Part shown: positions 43,219 to 51,515 of the stretch, in pieces
Position numbering within the stretch: position 1 is the first letter of the stretch
Layout: each line of letters opens with the position of its first letter
From: Streptomyces sp. NBC_00247
Lineage (GTDB): Bacteria; Actinomycetota; Actinomycetes; Streptomycetales; Streptomycetaceae
Assembly (NCBI RefSeq): GCF_036188265.1
Contig: NZ_CP108093.1
Location: forward strand, 3,299,001-3,363,000
Length of the DNA stretch: 64,000 nucleotides
Direction: 5' to 3'
The notes under the pieces: model-generated
Told to the model about the DNA's origin: nothing
The model's input: only the letters and a program-made list of their open reading frames with translations
Database searches by the model: none
Position numbers and translations under genes: made by a program

Positions 43219-44685
43219 TCAGGCCCAGGTGATCAGGCGCTTCGGCTGTTCCAGGATCGCGGCGATGTCCGCCAGGAACCTCGAACCGAGCTCACCGTCG
43301 ATGAGTCGGTGGTCGAACGACAGGGCCAGCGTGGTGACCTGACGGGGCTTCACCTTGCCCTTGTGGACCCACGGCTGGAGCTTGATCGCGCCGATCGCGA
43401 GGATCGCCGACTCGCCCGGGTTGAGGATGGGCGTGCCGGTGTCGACGCCGAAGACGCCCACGTTGGTGAGGGTGAGCGTGCCGCCCGCCATCGCCGCCGG
43501 GGAGGTCTTGCCCTCGCGGGCGGTGGAGATCAACTCGGCCAGTGCCGAACCGAGTTCGGGCAGGGTCATGTCCTGCGCGTCCTTGATGTTCGGCACGATC
43601 AGTCCGCGCGGGGTGGCGGCGGCGATGCCCAGGTTCACGTAGTGCTTCTGGACGATCTCCTGGTTGGCCTCGTCCCAGGCGGCGTTGACGCCCGGGTTCC
43701 GCCTGACCGCGACGAGGACGGCCTTCGCGATGAGGAGCAGCGGGTTGACCCGGACCCCGGCGAGGTCCTTGTCCTCCTTGAGCTCCGCGACGAGCTTCAT
43801 CGTGCGGGTGATGTCGACCGTGACGAACTCGGTGACGTGCGGCGCGGTGAAGGCGCTGGTGACCATCGCCTGGGCGATGGCCTTCCGCACCCCCTTGACG
43901 GGGATGCGGGTCTCCCGCGCACCCGGCACCTGCGCCACCGGCCGCGGCGCCTCGGCCGGAGCGCCGTAGTACGTTCCGGTGTCGTACGGCGCGTGCTCGT
44001 CGAGCGCTTCCGCCACGGCGGGGGCAACGCCCGCCGGGGGCGCCGGCGGAGCGGCGGCGGCGTGCACGTCCTCGCGGGTGATGACACCGTCCGGGCCGGT
44101 CGGGGTGACCGAGGCCAGGTCGATGCCGAGGTCCTTGGCGAGCTTGCGGACCGGGGGCTTGGCCAGCGGGCGGCTCTTCGCCACCGCCTGTGCGGCACCG
44201 GCGCCCTGGCCGTTCAGCTCGCCCTGGATCGCCTGGAGCGCGGCAGCCGCCGGCTGCTCGGCGCCCTTGCGCGGGCGGCGCTTGGTGGAACCCTCGGAGA
44301 CGCCGTAACCGACCAGCACGGACTGCCGGCCCTTGGGCGCCTCCTCCGGAGCGGCGGCAGCCGCCTCGGGCTCCGCCGGAGCGGTCACCGCTTCCTGCAC
44401 GGGTGCGTCGGCGGCCGATCCGGGCGCCACGTCCACCGAGATGATCACCTGGCCCACGTCGACCGTGGTGCCCTCGGGGAAGCGCAGCTCGTGCACCACC
44501 CCGTCGAACGGGATCGGCAGCTCCACCGCCGCCTTGGCGGTCTCCACCTCGCACACGACCTGGCCGTCGGTGACGGTGTCGCCGGGCTGGACGAACCACT
44601 TGAGGATCTCCGCCTCGGTGAGTCCCTCGCCCACGTCGGGCATCTTGAACTCGCGGAAACGAACCGATGTGTCGGTCATCGTCAC
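43219..44685 (-). CDS. bkdC: branched-chain 2-oxoacid dehydrogenase E2
   Basis: 488 residues. A single lipoyl domain covers residues 1-85 with lipoyl Lys51 in EVETAKAAV. A peripheral subunit-binding domain (VRKLAKDLGIDLASVTPTG) and a catalytic acyltransferase domain with HRLIDG (His459, Asp463) follow. It transfers the branched acyl group to CoA, giving isobutyryl-, isovaleryl- and 2-methylbutyryl-CoA, the primers for branched fatty acids and some polyketides. It is last in bkdABC, 11 bases after bkdB, and ends at a strong terminator. A second E2 gene lies at 62042-63388. Confidence 0.95.
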   Translation of the reverse strand: MTMTDTSVRFREFKMPDVGEGLTEAEILKWFVQPGDTVTDGQVVCEVETAKAAVELPIPFDGVVHELRFPEGTTVDVGQVIISVDVAPGSAADAPVQEAVTAPAEPEAAAAAPEEAPKGRQSVLVGYGVSEGSTKRRPRKGAEQPAAAALQAIQGELNGQGAGAAQAVAKSRPLAKPPVRKLAKDLGIDLASVTPTGPDGVITREDVHAAAAPPAPPAGVAPAVAEALDEHAPYDTGTYYGAPAEAPRPVAQVPGARETRIPVKGVRKAIAQAMVTSAFTAPHVTEFVTVDITRTMKLVAELKEDKDLAGVRVNPLLLIAKAVLVAVRRNPGVNAAWDEANQEIVQKHYVNLGIAAATPRGLIVPNIKDAQDMTLPELGSALAELISTAREGKTSPAAMAGGTLTLTNVGVFGVDTGTPILNPGESAILAIGAIKLQPWVHKGKVKPRQVTTLALSFDHRLIDGELGSRFLADIAAILEQPKRLITWA

Positions 44686-44696
44686 GACCCCTCTCC

Positions 44697-45677
44697 TCAG
44701 TACGCCAGCGAGCGGTCGACGGCGTCGAGCACCCTGTCGAGACCCGGCAGATACTCGTCTTCGAGCCGGGCCGGCGGGTACGGGACGTGGTAGCCGCCGA
44801 CCCGCAGGACCGGTGCTTCGAGATGGTAGAAGCTGCGCTCGGTGATCCGGGCGGCGATCTCCGCGCCGGAGCCGTAGAAGACGGGGGCCTCGTGCACGAC
44901 GACCAGCCGGCCGGTCTTCTCGACCGAGGTCTGGATGGCGTCGAAGTCGATCGGGGACATCGACCGCAGGTCCAGGACCTCGATCGACCGGCCCTCCTCC
45001 TCGGCCGCCGCGGCGGCCTCCAGGCAGACCTTCACCATCGGCCCGTAGGCGACGAGCGTCAGGTCGCTGCCCTCGCGGACGGTGACGGCGCGGTGCAGCG
45101 GGACCGGAATGGCCTCGGTGTCGACCTCGCCCTTGTCCCAGTAACGCCGTTTCGGCTCGAAGAAGATGACCGGGTCGTCGCTCTGGAGGGCCTGCTGCAT
45201 CATCCAGTAGGCGTCGTGCGCGTTCGACGGCGAGACGACCTTCAGGCCGGAGACGTGCGCGAACAGCGCCTCGGGCGACTCGCTGTGGTGCTCGACCGCG
45301 CCGATGCCGCCGCCGTAGGGGATACGGACCACGACGGGCAGCTTGATCTTGCCGAGCGAGCGGGCGCGCATCTTGGCGAGCTGCGTGACGATCTGGTCGT
45401 ACGCGGGGAAGACGAAGCCGTCGAACTGGATCTCGACGACGGGGCGGTAGCCACGCAGGGCCAGGCCGATCGCCGTGCCGACGATGCCGGACTCGGCGAG
45501 CGGGGTGTCGATCACCCGTCCCTCGCCGAAGTCCTTCTGGAGTCCGTCGGTGATCCGGAAGACACCGCCGAGCTTGCCGACGTCCTCACCCATGATCAGT
45601 ACCTTGGGGTCGGTGTCGAGGGCGTGGCGCAGCGACTCGTTGAGCGCCTTGGCGATGGACATCTTTTCCGCGGCCAT
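44697..45677 (-). CDS. bkdB: branched-chain 2-oxoacid dehydrogenase E1 beta
   Basis: 326 residues from ATG 45677, after GGAGGAGAACTGACC. Features of the transketolase-type beta subunit are clear: IMGEDVGKLGGVF, DTPLAESGIVGTAIGLAL, GGGIGAVEHHSESPEALFAH and IFFEPKRRYWDKG. It pairs with BkdA to form the ThDP-dependent decarboxylase. The gene begins 2 bases after bkdA ends, so expression is coupled. Confidence 0.96.
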   Translation of the reverse strand: MAAEKMSIAKALNESLRHALDTDPKVLIMGEDVGKLGGVFRITDGLQKDFGEGRVIDTPLAESGIVGTAIGLALRGYRPVVEIQFDGFVFPAYDQIVTQLAKMRARSLGKIKLPVVVRIPYGGGIGAVEHHSESPEALFAHVSGLKVVSPSNAHDAYWMMQQALQSDDPVIFFEPKRRYWDKGEVDTEAIPVPLHRAVTVREGSDLTLVAYGPMVKVCLEAAAAAEEEGRSIEVLDLRSMSPIDFDAIQTSVEKTGRLVVVHEAPVFYGSGAEIAARITERSFYHLEAPVLRVGGYHVPYPPARLEDEYLPGLDRVLDAVDRSLAY

Positions 45678-45679
45678 GG

Positions 45680-46834
45680 TCAGTTCTCCTCCTCGGCGAA
45701 CGATGCCTGGTAGGCGGTGAACTCGGCGCGCTCCTCGTCGACGAGCGAGGACCCGTCGGCGTACGCGTGCTCGAACATGGCGAGGGGCTCGGGGTCCGGC
45801 ATCGCCCGGACACCCTCCCGCACGCGCTTGCCCAGCGCGTCGCTCTCCGCCTCCAGGGCGGTGAAGAAGGCCGCGTCGGCGAGCTTCTGCTTCTCCAGGT
45901 ACGTGCGCAGCCGCAGGATCGGGTCCTTCGCCTCCCACGCGGCGCGCTCCTCGTCGGCCCGGTACTTCGTCGGGTCGTCGGAGGTGGTGTGCGCGCCCAT
46001 GCGGTAGGTGAACGCCTCCACGAGGGTGGGGCCCTCACCGCGGCGGGCCCGCTCCAGCGAAGCCTTGGTCACGGCGAGGCAGGCGAGCACGTCGTTGCCG
46101 TCGACGCGGACGCCGGGGAAGCCGTAGCCCTGGGCGCGCTGGTAGAGCGGCACCCGGGTCTGGCGCGCGGTGGGCTCGGAGATCGCCCACTGGTTGTTCT
46201 GGCAGAAGAACACGACCGGGGCGTTGTAGACCGCGGCGAAGGTGAACGCCTCGCCGACGTCGCCCTGGCTGGTGGCGCCGTCACCGAAGTACGCGACCAC
46301 GGCGGAGTCCGCGCCGTCCTTGGCGACGCCCATGGCGTAGCCGGTGGCGTGCAGGGTCTGCGAGCCGATGACGAGCGTGTACAGGTGGAAGTTGTTGCTG
46401 TTCGGGTCCCAGCCGCCGTGGTTCACGCCGCGGAACAGGCCGAGCAGGTTCGTCGGATCGACCCCGCGGCACCAGGCGACGCCGTGCTCGCGGTAGGTGG
46501 GGAAGACGTAGTCGTCGTCGTTGAGCGCCCGTCCGGAACCGATTTGCGCGGCCTCCTGGCCCAGCAGCGATGCCCACAGGCCCAGCTCGCCCTGGCGTTG
46601 CAGCGCGGTCGCCTCGGAGTCGAATCGGCGGGTCAGCACCATGTCCCTGTACAGCCCGCGCAGCTCCTCGGGGGAGAGGTCGACGCTGTACTCGGGATGC
46701 TCCACGCGCTCGCCCTCGGGCGTCAGGAGCTGTACGAGCTGGGGCTCGGAACTCTGTGGTGCCTTCGCGGCGCTGGTGCGCCTGCTGCTGCTACTGCGTC
46801 GCGGCTTACGCGCGGCAGTGCTCTCCACGGTCAC
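45680..46834 (-). CDS. bkdA: branched-chain 2-oxoacid dehydrogenase E1 alpha
   Basis: 384 residues from GTG 46834, seven bases after GGAGGAG. A basic Ser/Arg-rich N-terminal 30 residues precede the E1 alpha fold. The thiamine diphosphate motif runs from GDG at 184-186 to the NN at 213-214 (QNNQWAIS). The phosphorylation-loop region reads RMGAHTTSDDPTKYR. It decarboxylates the keto acids of Val, Leu and Ile. First gene of the bkdABC operon, divergent from a response-regulator gene. Confidence 0.96.
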   Translation of the reverse strand: MTVESTAARKPRRSSSSRRTSAAKAPQSSEPQLVQLLTPEGERVEHPEYSVDLSPEELRGLYRDMVLTRRFDSEATALQRQGELGLWASLLGQEAAQIGSGRALNDDDYVFPTYREHGVAWCRGVDPTNLLGLFRGVNHGGWDPNSNNFHLYTLVIGSQTLHATGYAMGVAKDGADSAVVAYFGDGATSQGDVGEAFTFAAVYNAPVVFFCQNNQWAISEPTARQTRVPLYQRAQGYGFPGVRVDGNDVLACLAVTKASLERARRGEGPTLVEAFTYRMGAHTTSDDPTKYRADEERAAWEAKDPILRLRTYLEKQKLADAAFFTALEAESDALGKRVREGVRAMPDPEPLAMFEHAYADGSSLVDEERAEFTAYQASFAEEEN

Positions 46835-47162
46835 GTGCGTGCTCCTCCGTCGGTCCGGACCCCGGGGTCTGCCGGGAACCAGTGCGGCTCGCCTGTGTCC
46901 GGACCCGTGCACGGGGTGGGTGCCGCTCGGCCGGGAACAGGCGTGACAGGTGCCCCGGCGAGCACCCTGTCACAGGCACGTTACCCAGTGGGTCGCAGAT
47001 ACGCGAAACCCTCTCTGACCTGCGTTTTTGCTTGGATTTCCAAGTAAATCGCGAAAACCCGAACTCTCGCTGGTCACAGCACTGGTAACAGCCTGGCAGG
47101 CCGCCGGAACAACGGCACGTTATCCCGGGGGAACGGCACAGGGAAGGGCGGAGCGGAGCGGA
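46835..47162. other. 328-bp bkdA / response-regulator control region
   Basis: No gene seen. Part of the region is clearly AT-richer than its surroundings (about 47022-47060). It holds an imperfect inverted repeat at 46943-46973, which would lie in the bkdA leader, and a palindrome at 47031-47044. Both promoters must lie here; I could not place -35/-10 pairs with confidence. Confidence 0.65.
47031..47044. promoter_or_regulatory. palindromic operator candidate upstream of bkdA
   Basis: CTTGGATTTCCAAG has perfect 6-bp arms around a 2-base centre and sits in the AT-rich part of the divergent region. Flanking TTTTTGC and GCGAAAA extend the symmetry loosely. A regulator of the bkd operon, for example of the Lrp/AsnC type, is a guess. 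Confidence 0.5.
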
Positions 47163-47843
47163 GTGTGTGAGACTGCGAATGTGTCCGAAGATGGAAAAAT
47201 CACCGTATTTCTACTCGACGACCACGAGGTAGTCCGCCGGGGCGTCCACGACCTGCTCGCGGTGGAGGACGACATCGAGGTCGTCGGTGAGGCCGGCACC
47301 GCCGCCGACGCCCTGGTCCGTATCCCCGCCACCCGCCCCGACGTGGCCGTCCTGGACGTGCGCCTGCCGGACGGCAGCGGGGTGGAGGTGTGCCGGGAGA
47401 TCCGCTCCCGGAACGAGAACATCAAGTGCCTGATGCTCACCTCGTACGCGGACGACGAGGCCCTGTTCGACGCGATCATGGCCGGGGCCTCGGGGTACGT
47501 GCTGAAGGCGATCCGGGGCAACGAGCTGCTGAGCGCGGTACGCGACGTGGCGGCCGGAAAGTCGCTGCTCGACCCCGCGGCCACCGCCCGGGTGCTGGCC
47601 CGGCTGCGCGACGGCAAGGACGGCAAGGGCGACGACAGGCTCGCCAACCTGACCGACCAGGAACGCAAGATCCTCGACCTGATCGGCGAGGGACTCACCA
47701 ACCGGGTCATCGGGGAACGTCTGCACCTCGCGGAGAAGACCATCAAGAACTACGTCTCCAGCCTCCTGTCGAAGCTCGGCATGGAGCGCCGCTCGCAGGC
47801 TGCCGCGTACGTCGCCCGGATCCAGGCCGAGGGCGAACGCTGA
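47163..47843 (+). CDS. NarL/FixJ-type response regulator
   Basis: GTG 47163, with GGAG nine bases before, gives 226 residues; GTG 47181 is an alternative. The receiver has the acidic pair DD at residues 19-20, phosphoacceptor Asp65 in [11 protein letters not shown], and the Thr and Lys of MLTSY and YVLKA. The C-terminal LuxR helix-turn-helix is clear ([43 protein letters not shown]), close to DevR/DosR. No sensor kinase gene is nearby, so it is an orphan. Divergent from bkdABC; a regulatory link is possible but unproven. Confidence 0.92.
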   Translation: MCETANVSEDGKITVFLLDDHEVVRRGVHDLLAVEDDIEVVGEAGTAADALVRIPATRPDVAVLDVRLPDGSGVEVCREIRSRNENIKCLMLTSYADDEALFDAIMAGASGYVLKAIRGNELLSAVRDVAAGKSLLDPAATARVLARLRDGKDGKGDDRLANLTDQERKILDLIGEGLTNRVIGERLHLAEKTIKNYVSSLLSKLGMERRSQAAAYVARIQAEGER

Positions 47844-47874
47844 CCCGAGCCCCGCGCGGGCACCGGGGCGGGCC

Positions 47875-47908
47875 GGGGTCCGGCGGGACCCCCGGGGACC
47901 TTGGTCCC
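47875..47908 (+). terminator. tandem small hairpins after response regulator
   Basis: Two adjacent stems, GGGGTCC/GGACCCC (47875-47892) and GGGACC/GGTCCC (47895-47908), lie 31-65 bases after the stop codon. Confidence 0.45.
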
Positions 47909-47968
47909 GGTGTGCACGGGGCCGCCGGCCCTTACGCGCGGGCCGGGCGCCGTCGGACAGTGGAGGGC

Positions 47969-48394
47969 ATGTCTCCAGAGGAATCGCATGCCATCGAGTT
48001 GCTCGACCGGGTCCCGTACGGCCGGCTGGCGACCAGCAGGCGTGCGCTCCCGCTGCTGGCCCTCGCCCGTCACATCGTGTGCGACGGGCAACTCCTGCTG
48101 CGCATGCACGGCGGGCTCGGCCACCACGAGGCCTGTGACGGCAGCGTCGTCGCCTACGGAGCCGACAACCTGAACACCGCCGCACCGGGCGACCGCGACC
48201 TGTGGGCCGTGCAGTTCACCGGCACCGCCGAGCTGACGGAACCCTCCCGCGTCCAGCGCGCCCGCTTCGGCACCCTGCCCGCCGACGTCAACGGCGAGAC
48301 CTTCGATCCGGTGTACCTCCGGCTGCACCCGCACTTCGTCTCTTGGCACACTCTGGGCTGGAATTCAAGTCCGCATCCGGGCCACGTTGCGTGA
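47969..48394 (+). CDS. pyridoxamine 5'-phosphate oxidase-like protein
   Basis: 141 residues from ATG 47969, beginning MSPEESHAIELLDRVPYGRLATS. The split-barrel flavin-binding fold of the PNPOx superfamily is suggested by PYGRLATSRRALPLLALARHIVCDGQ, RMHGGLGHHEACDGSVVAYGAD and the WAVQFTGTAEL strand. Members bind FMN, F420 or haem; the cofactor is not determined. The C-terminus reaches to 15 bases before the APH-like start. Confidence 0.75.
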   Translation: MSPEESHAIELLDRVPYGRLATSRRALPLLALARHIVCDGQLLLRMHGGLGHHEACDGSVVAYGADNLNTAAPGDRDLWAVQFTGTAELTEPSRVQRARFGTLPADVNGETFDPVYLRLHPHFVSWHTLGWNSSPHPGHVA

Positions 48395-48396
48395 TC

Positions 48397-48409
48397 TACC
48401 ATCTGGTAA
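48397..48409 (+). promoter_or_regulatory. -10 element for leaderless APH-like gene
   Basis: TACCAT at 48397-48402 lies 7 nt before GTG 48410 and falls at the end of and just after the upstream gene. It suggests an independent leaderless transcript. Confidence 0.45.
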
Positions 48410-49477
48410 GTGCCGCGCTCATATGTAACCCATCCTCCCCAACCTCCGGTCGGCGAGGTCATGCGCCGCTATCCCGCGGTCGGTGAACCGCTCGCCTGCG
48501 AGCCGATCACCAAGGGACTGCTCAACCACGGATACCGCGTCGCCACCACACGCGGCGCGTACTTCCTCAAGCACCACCTGGACAAGCAGCACCTGGACGA
48601 CGCCACCGGCGAACGCTCCCTCATCGCCCGCCAGCACCGGGCGACCCAGCGCCTCCAGTCGATCGGCGTCCCCGTCGCACCACCACTGGCCGACGCCGAC
48701 GGCGAAACCGTCACGGTGATCGACGGCCACTGCTTCGCCCTGCACCCCTGGGTCGACGGCCGCCACCGGATCGGCGCCCAGCTCACCCCCGACCAGTCCA
48801 CACGTCTCGGGGCGCTCCTCGGAGCCGTACACACCGGGCTCGAACACGTCATGGGCCCCGGCAGCGGCACGCAGACCACGCGGCGCGGACACGGCAGCCC
48901 CGATCCGGCCGACACCTTCGCCCTCATCGACGAGCTGCTCGACGCGGCACGCGGCGTACGCCCCCGCGACACCCCGCTGGACGCCTTCGACGAGCTGGCC
49001 GTGCACCGCCTCGTCGAACGCCGGGCGCTGCTCGAACGCCACGCCCACCGCCGCCCGCCGACCCCCGTGGGCCCCGCCCACGGCTGGGTGCACGGCGACT
49101 TCCACCCGCTGAACCTGCTCTACCGGGGCAGCGACCCGGTGGCGATCGTGGACTGGGACCGGCTCGGCGTACAGCCGCGCGCCGAGGAAGCGGTACGCGC
49201 CGCGGCGATCTTCTTCGTGCAGCCGGCCGGAAAGCTGGAGCTGGAGAAGGTCAAGGCGTACGCGCGCGCCTACCGCGAGGCGGCCGGGGTCGGCTCGGCG
49301 GAACTCGCCGCCGCGGTGCACCGGGTCTGGTGGGAGCGGCTCAACGACTTCTGGATATTGCGCTGGCGCTACGCCCTGGGAGACCGAAGGGCCGACCCGC
49401 AGTTCCCTGCGGTGTCGGCCCTGGTGGTGTGGTGGACCCGGGAGTACGAGGCGGTGAACGAGGCGTTCACCGGGTGA
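48410..49477 (+). CDS. aminoglycoside phosphotransferase-like (APH) protein
   Basis: 355 residues from GTG 48410. It has a kinase-like fold with an N-lobe (TKGLLNHGYRVATTRGAYFLKHH), the Brenner motif HGDFHPLN and the metal-binding VDWDRLG. Members phosphorylate small molecules such as homoserine, choline or antibiotics; no drug-specific signature is recognised, so resistance should not be assumed. It is convergent with a Ser/Thr kinase gene, with only 33 bases between. Confidence 0.88.
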   Translation: MPRSYVTHPPQPPVGEVMRRYPAVGEPLACEPITKGLLNHGYRVATTRGAYFLKHHLDKQHLDDATGERSLIARQHRATQRLQSIGVPVAPPLADADGETVTVIDGHCFALHPWVDGRHRIGAQLTPDQSTRLGALLGAVHTGLEHVMGPGSGTQTTRRGHGSPDPADTFALIDELLDAARGVRPRDTPLDAFDELAVHRLVERRALLERHAHRRPPTPVGPAHGWVHGDFHPLNLLYRGSDPVAIVDWDRLGVQPRAEEAVRAAAIFFVQPAGKLELEKVKAYARAYREAAGVGSAELAAAVHRVWWERLNDFWILRWRYALGDRRADPQFPAVSALVVWWTREYEAVNEAFTG

Positions 49478-49510
49478 GCGGCCCCCGCGTACCCGTGGCG
49501 GAGCCCCGGG

Positions 49511-51115
49511 TCAGGGGGCGGTGCCGGCCGTGCTCGACGCGTCGGTGGGATCGGCGGTGGGGCCGCCCCCACCGACCAGGCCGCCCAGCGCGCCGGAGCC
49601 GTCGTCGTCGTCGCCCGTCGGGTCCGTGGTCGGCTCCTCGGACGTCTCGCCCGTGGAGCCGGAGTCGTCACCACCGGTGGACGTGGCGGGCGCCTGCGTC
49701 GTCTGGGTCGGCTTCGGCGTGTCCGAAGGCTTCGTCGCCGTCGGCGTCGGAGTCCAGCTCGGCTCCTCGGACCACTGCGACTGCCCGCCCGAGGAGTCCC
49801 CGGGCGCCTGCGACTCCGTGGTCGGATCGTCGCTCGGCTCGGCCGAGGTCTCGTCCGGAGAGGGCGAGTCGGACGTGGTCTGCTCCACCCGGCCCTTGTC
49901 GGTGTCGTTGCCGCTCGACGCGTTGACGGCGATCGCGATCCCGACGCCGATCGCGACCAGCGCGAGCACCGCGAGGAGCCACATCTTGCTCTTGCCGCCG
50001 CCGTCCCCCCGGCCGCCGTCGTAACCGCCGCCGTAGCCGCCGTCGTCCGGGTTCGCCGGGGGCAGGATCGCCCCCTTCGAGGTGTCCCCGTGCGAGGCGT
50101 AGCCGCCGGCCCCCATCACCTGGGTCGCGCCGGCGTAACCCTGCGCCGGGGTGCGGGCCCCGTCGTACCCGGCGACCGGTCCGGTGTTCCACGTACCGGT
50201 GTGGCCGCCCTGCACCTGGAGCATCTGCAGGCCGTACTGGACCAGCCCGCGCATCTCCTCGGCGCTCTGGAACCGGTCGTCCGGCTCCTTCGCGAGCGAC
50301 CGCATCACCAGGCCGTCCAGCTCCGGCGGCACGGCGTCCGAGACGTCGGAGGGCGGCACCGGAATGTCCTGGACGTGCTGATACACCACCGAGAGCGGCG
50401 TCTCACCGGTGAACGGGGGCCGCAGCGCCAGCAGTTCGTACAGCAGACAGCCGGTCGCGTACAGGTCGGAGCGGTGGTCGACGGCCTTGCCGAGCGCCTG
50501 CTCCGGAGAGAGGTACTGCGGCGTGCCCATGACCATGCCGGTCTGCGTCATCGTCGACTGCGCGCCGTGCAGCGCACGGGCGATGCCGAAGTCCATGACC
50601 TTGACCGCGCCGGAGTGGGTGATGATGACGTTCGCGGGCTTGATGTCCCGGTGCACGATGCCGTGCTGGTGCGAGTAGGCCAGAGCCTCCAGCACACCCG
50701 AGACGATGATGAGCGCCTGCTCGGGAGGCGGCGCTTCCGCGCTGATCAGCAGCTCGCGGATGGTGCGGCCCTCGACCAGCTCCATCACGATGTAGGGGAC
50801 GGTCTGACCGCCCACGACGTCCTCGCCGGAGTCGTACACGGCGACGATCGCATGGTGGTTGAGCCCGGCCACCGACTGCGCCTCACGGGTGAACCGCGCC
50901 TTGGAAACCGGGTCCTCGGCGAGATCGGAACGGAGCAGCTTCACCGCGACGGTACGTCCGAGACGGACGTCCTCCGCGGCGTAGACCTCCGCCATGCCGC
51001 CCCTGCCGAGGCGGTGGGTCATCCGGTAACGGCCGTCCCCGACGACGCCGCCGACGCCCCAGGAGTCGGTGCCATCCGAGACTCCGCCGCCGTTTGCTTC
51101 GGAATCGGGTGCCAT
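49511..51115 (-). CDS. Ser/Thr protein kinase, single-pass, Thr/Ser/Pro-rich ectodomain
   Basis: ATG 51115 gives 534 residues. Residues 30-290 are a PknB-type kinase: GRGGMAEVY, catalytic Lys59 (VAVKLL), HRDIKPAN with Asp157, DFGIAR, and SPEQAL. A Gly-rich juxtamembrane region is followed by one membrane segment (MWLLAVLALVAIGVGIAIAV) and a 130-residue outer tail of low-complexity Ser, Thr, Pro, Asp and Glu without PASTA domains. A sensor input of another kind, or cell-wall interaction, is possible. It is divergent from a PASTA-type kinase. Confidence 0.93.
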   Translation of the reverse strand: MAPDSEANGGGVSDGTDSWGVGGVVGDGRYRMTHRLGRGGMAEVYAAEDVRLGRTVAVKLLRSDLAEDPVSKARFTREAQSVAGLNHHAIVAVYDSGEDVVGGQTVPYIVMELVEGRTIRELLISAEAPPPEQALIIVSGVLEALAYSHQHGIVHRDIKPANVIITHSGAVKVMDFGIARALHGAQSTMTQTGMVMGTPQYLSPEQALGKAVDHRSDLYATGCLLYELLALRPPFTGETPLSVVYQHVQDIPVPPSDVSDAVPPELDGLVMRSLAKEPDDRFQSAEEMRGLVQYGLQMLQVQGGHTGTWNTGPVAGYDGARTPAQGYAGATQVMGAGGYASHGDTSKGAILPPANPDDGGYGGGYDGGRGDGGGKSKMWLLAVLALVAIGVGIAIAVNASSGNDTDKGRVEQTTSDSPSPDETSAEPSDDPTTESQAPGDSSGGQSQWSEEPSWTPTPTATKPSDTPKPTQTTQAPATSTGGDDSGSTGETSEEPTTDPTGDDDDGSGALGGLVGGGGPTADPTDASSTAGTAP

Positions 51116-51515
51116 CAGTCCTCGCCGTCGTATCTGTCCGCGCGTCCGCGGGTCCTCACGGTGCCTGGTACCTGCATCAGCTGAATGGGCAGCTGCATTG
51201 CCACGCCACGCTACAGCCTCCGCCGCGCCCCTCGGTCCGGAGCGAAACCGGTCGTCCGATCGGCCGGCGTGCCGCACGGGCACATACCGGGCGGTTCCTG
51301 TAACGCTTCCGAGACGGTTCGTGTGGTCAGGGTCACGGAACCGGCACCTGGCTTGACGTGTCCCGCCCCTCGGGCAGACTTGGCCCGTAATACGGATCTT
51401 CGCGGATTTCCGGGCACCGGCGCTCGCTGTTCACCGAAGTTTCGGAACAGATTTCCGCGAATGCCGCGACACCCGCGAAACCGGGGTCACCGGTGCGCCG
51501 AGGGGGAGACACGTC
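51116..51515. other. 400-bp divergent region between two kinase genes
   Basis: No gene seen. The region contains a candidate promoter for the plus-strand kinase at 51353-51380. It is otherwise GC-rich with no strong palindrome. The minus-strand kinase promoter was not located. Confidence 0.6.
51353..51380 (+). promoter_or_regulatory. candidate promoter of PASTA kinase gene
   Basis: TTGACG at 51353-51358 and CAGACT at 51375-51380 are separated by 16 bases, close to the Streptomyces vegetative consensus. The leader to ATG 51516 would be about 130 bases. Confidence 0.5.

Noticed and set aside
48361..48378. TTCAAGTCC, resembling a tRNA T-loop
   Set aside because: No acceptor, D or anticodon arms fit, and it lies within the PNPOx-like coding sequence.
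48410..49477. Antibiotic-resistance gene call for the APH-like protein
   Set aside because: Only general kinase motifs are present; no drug-specific signature supports resistance.
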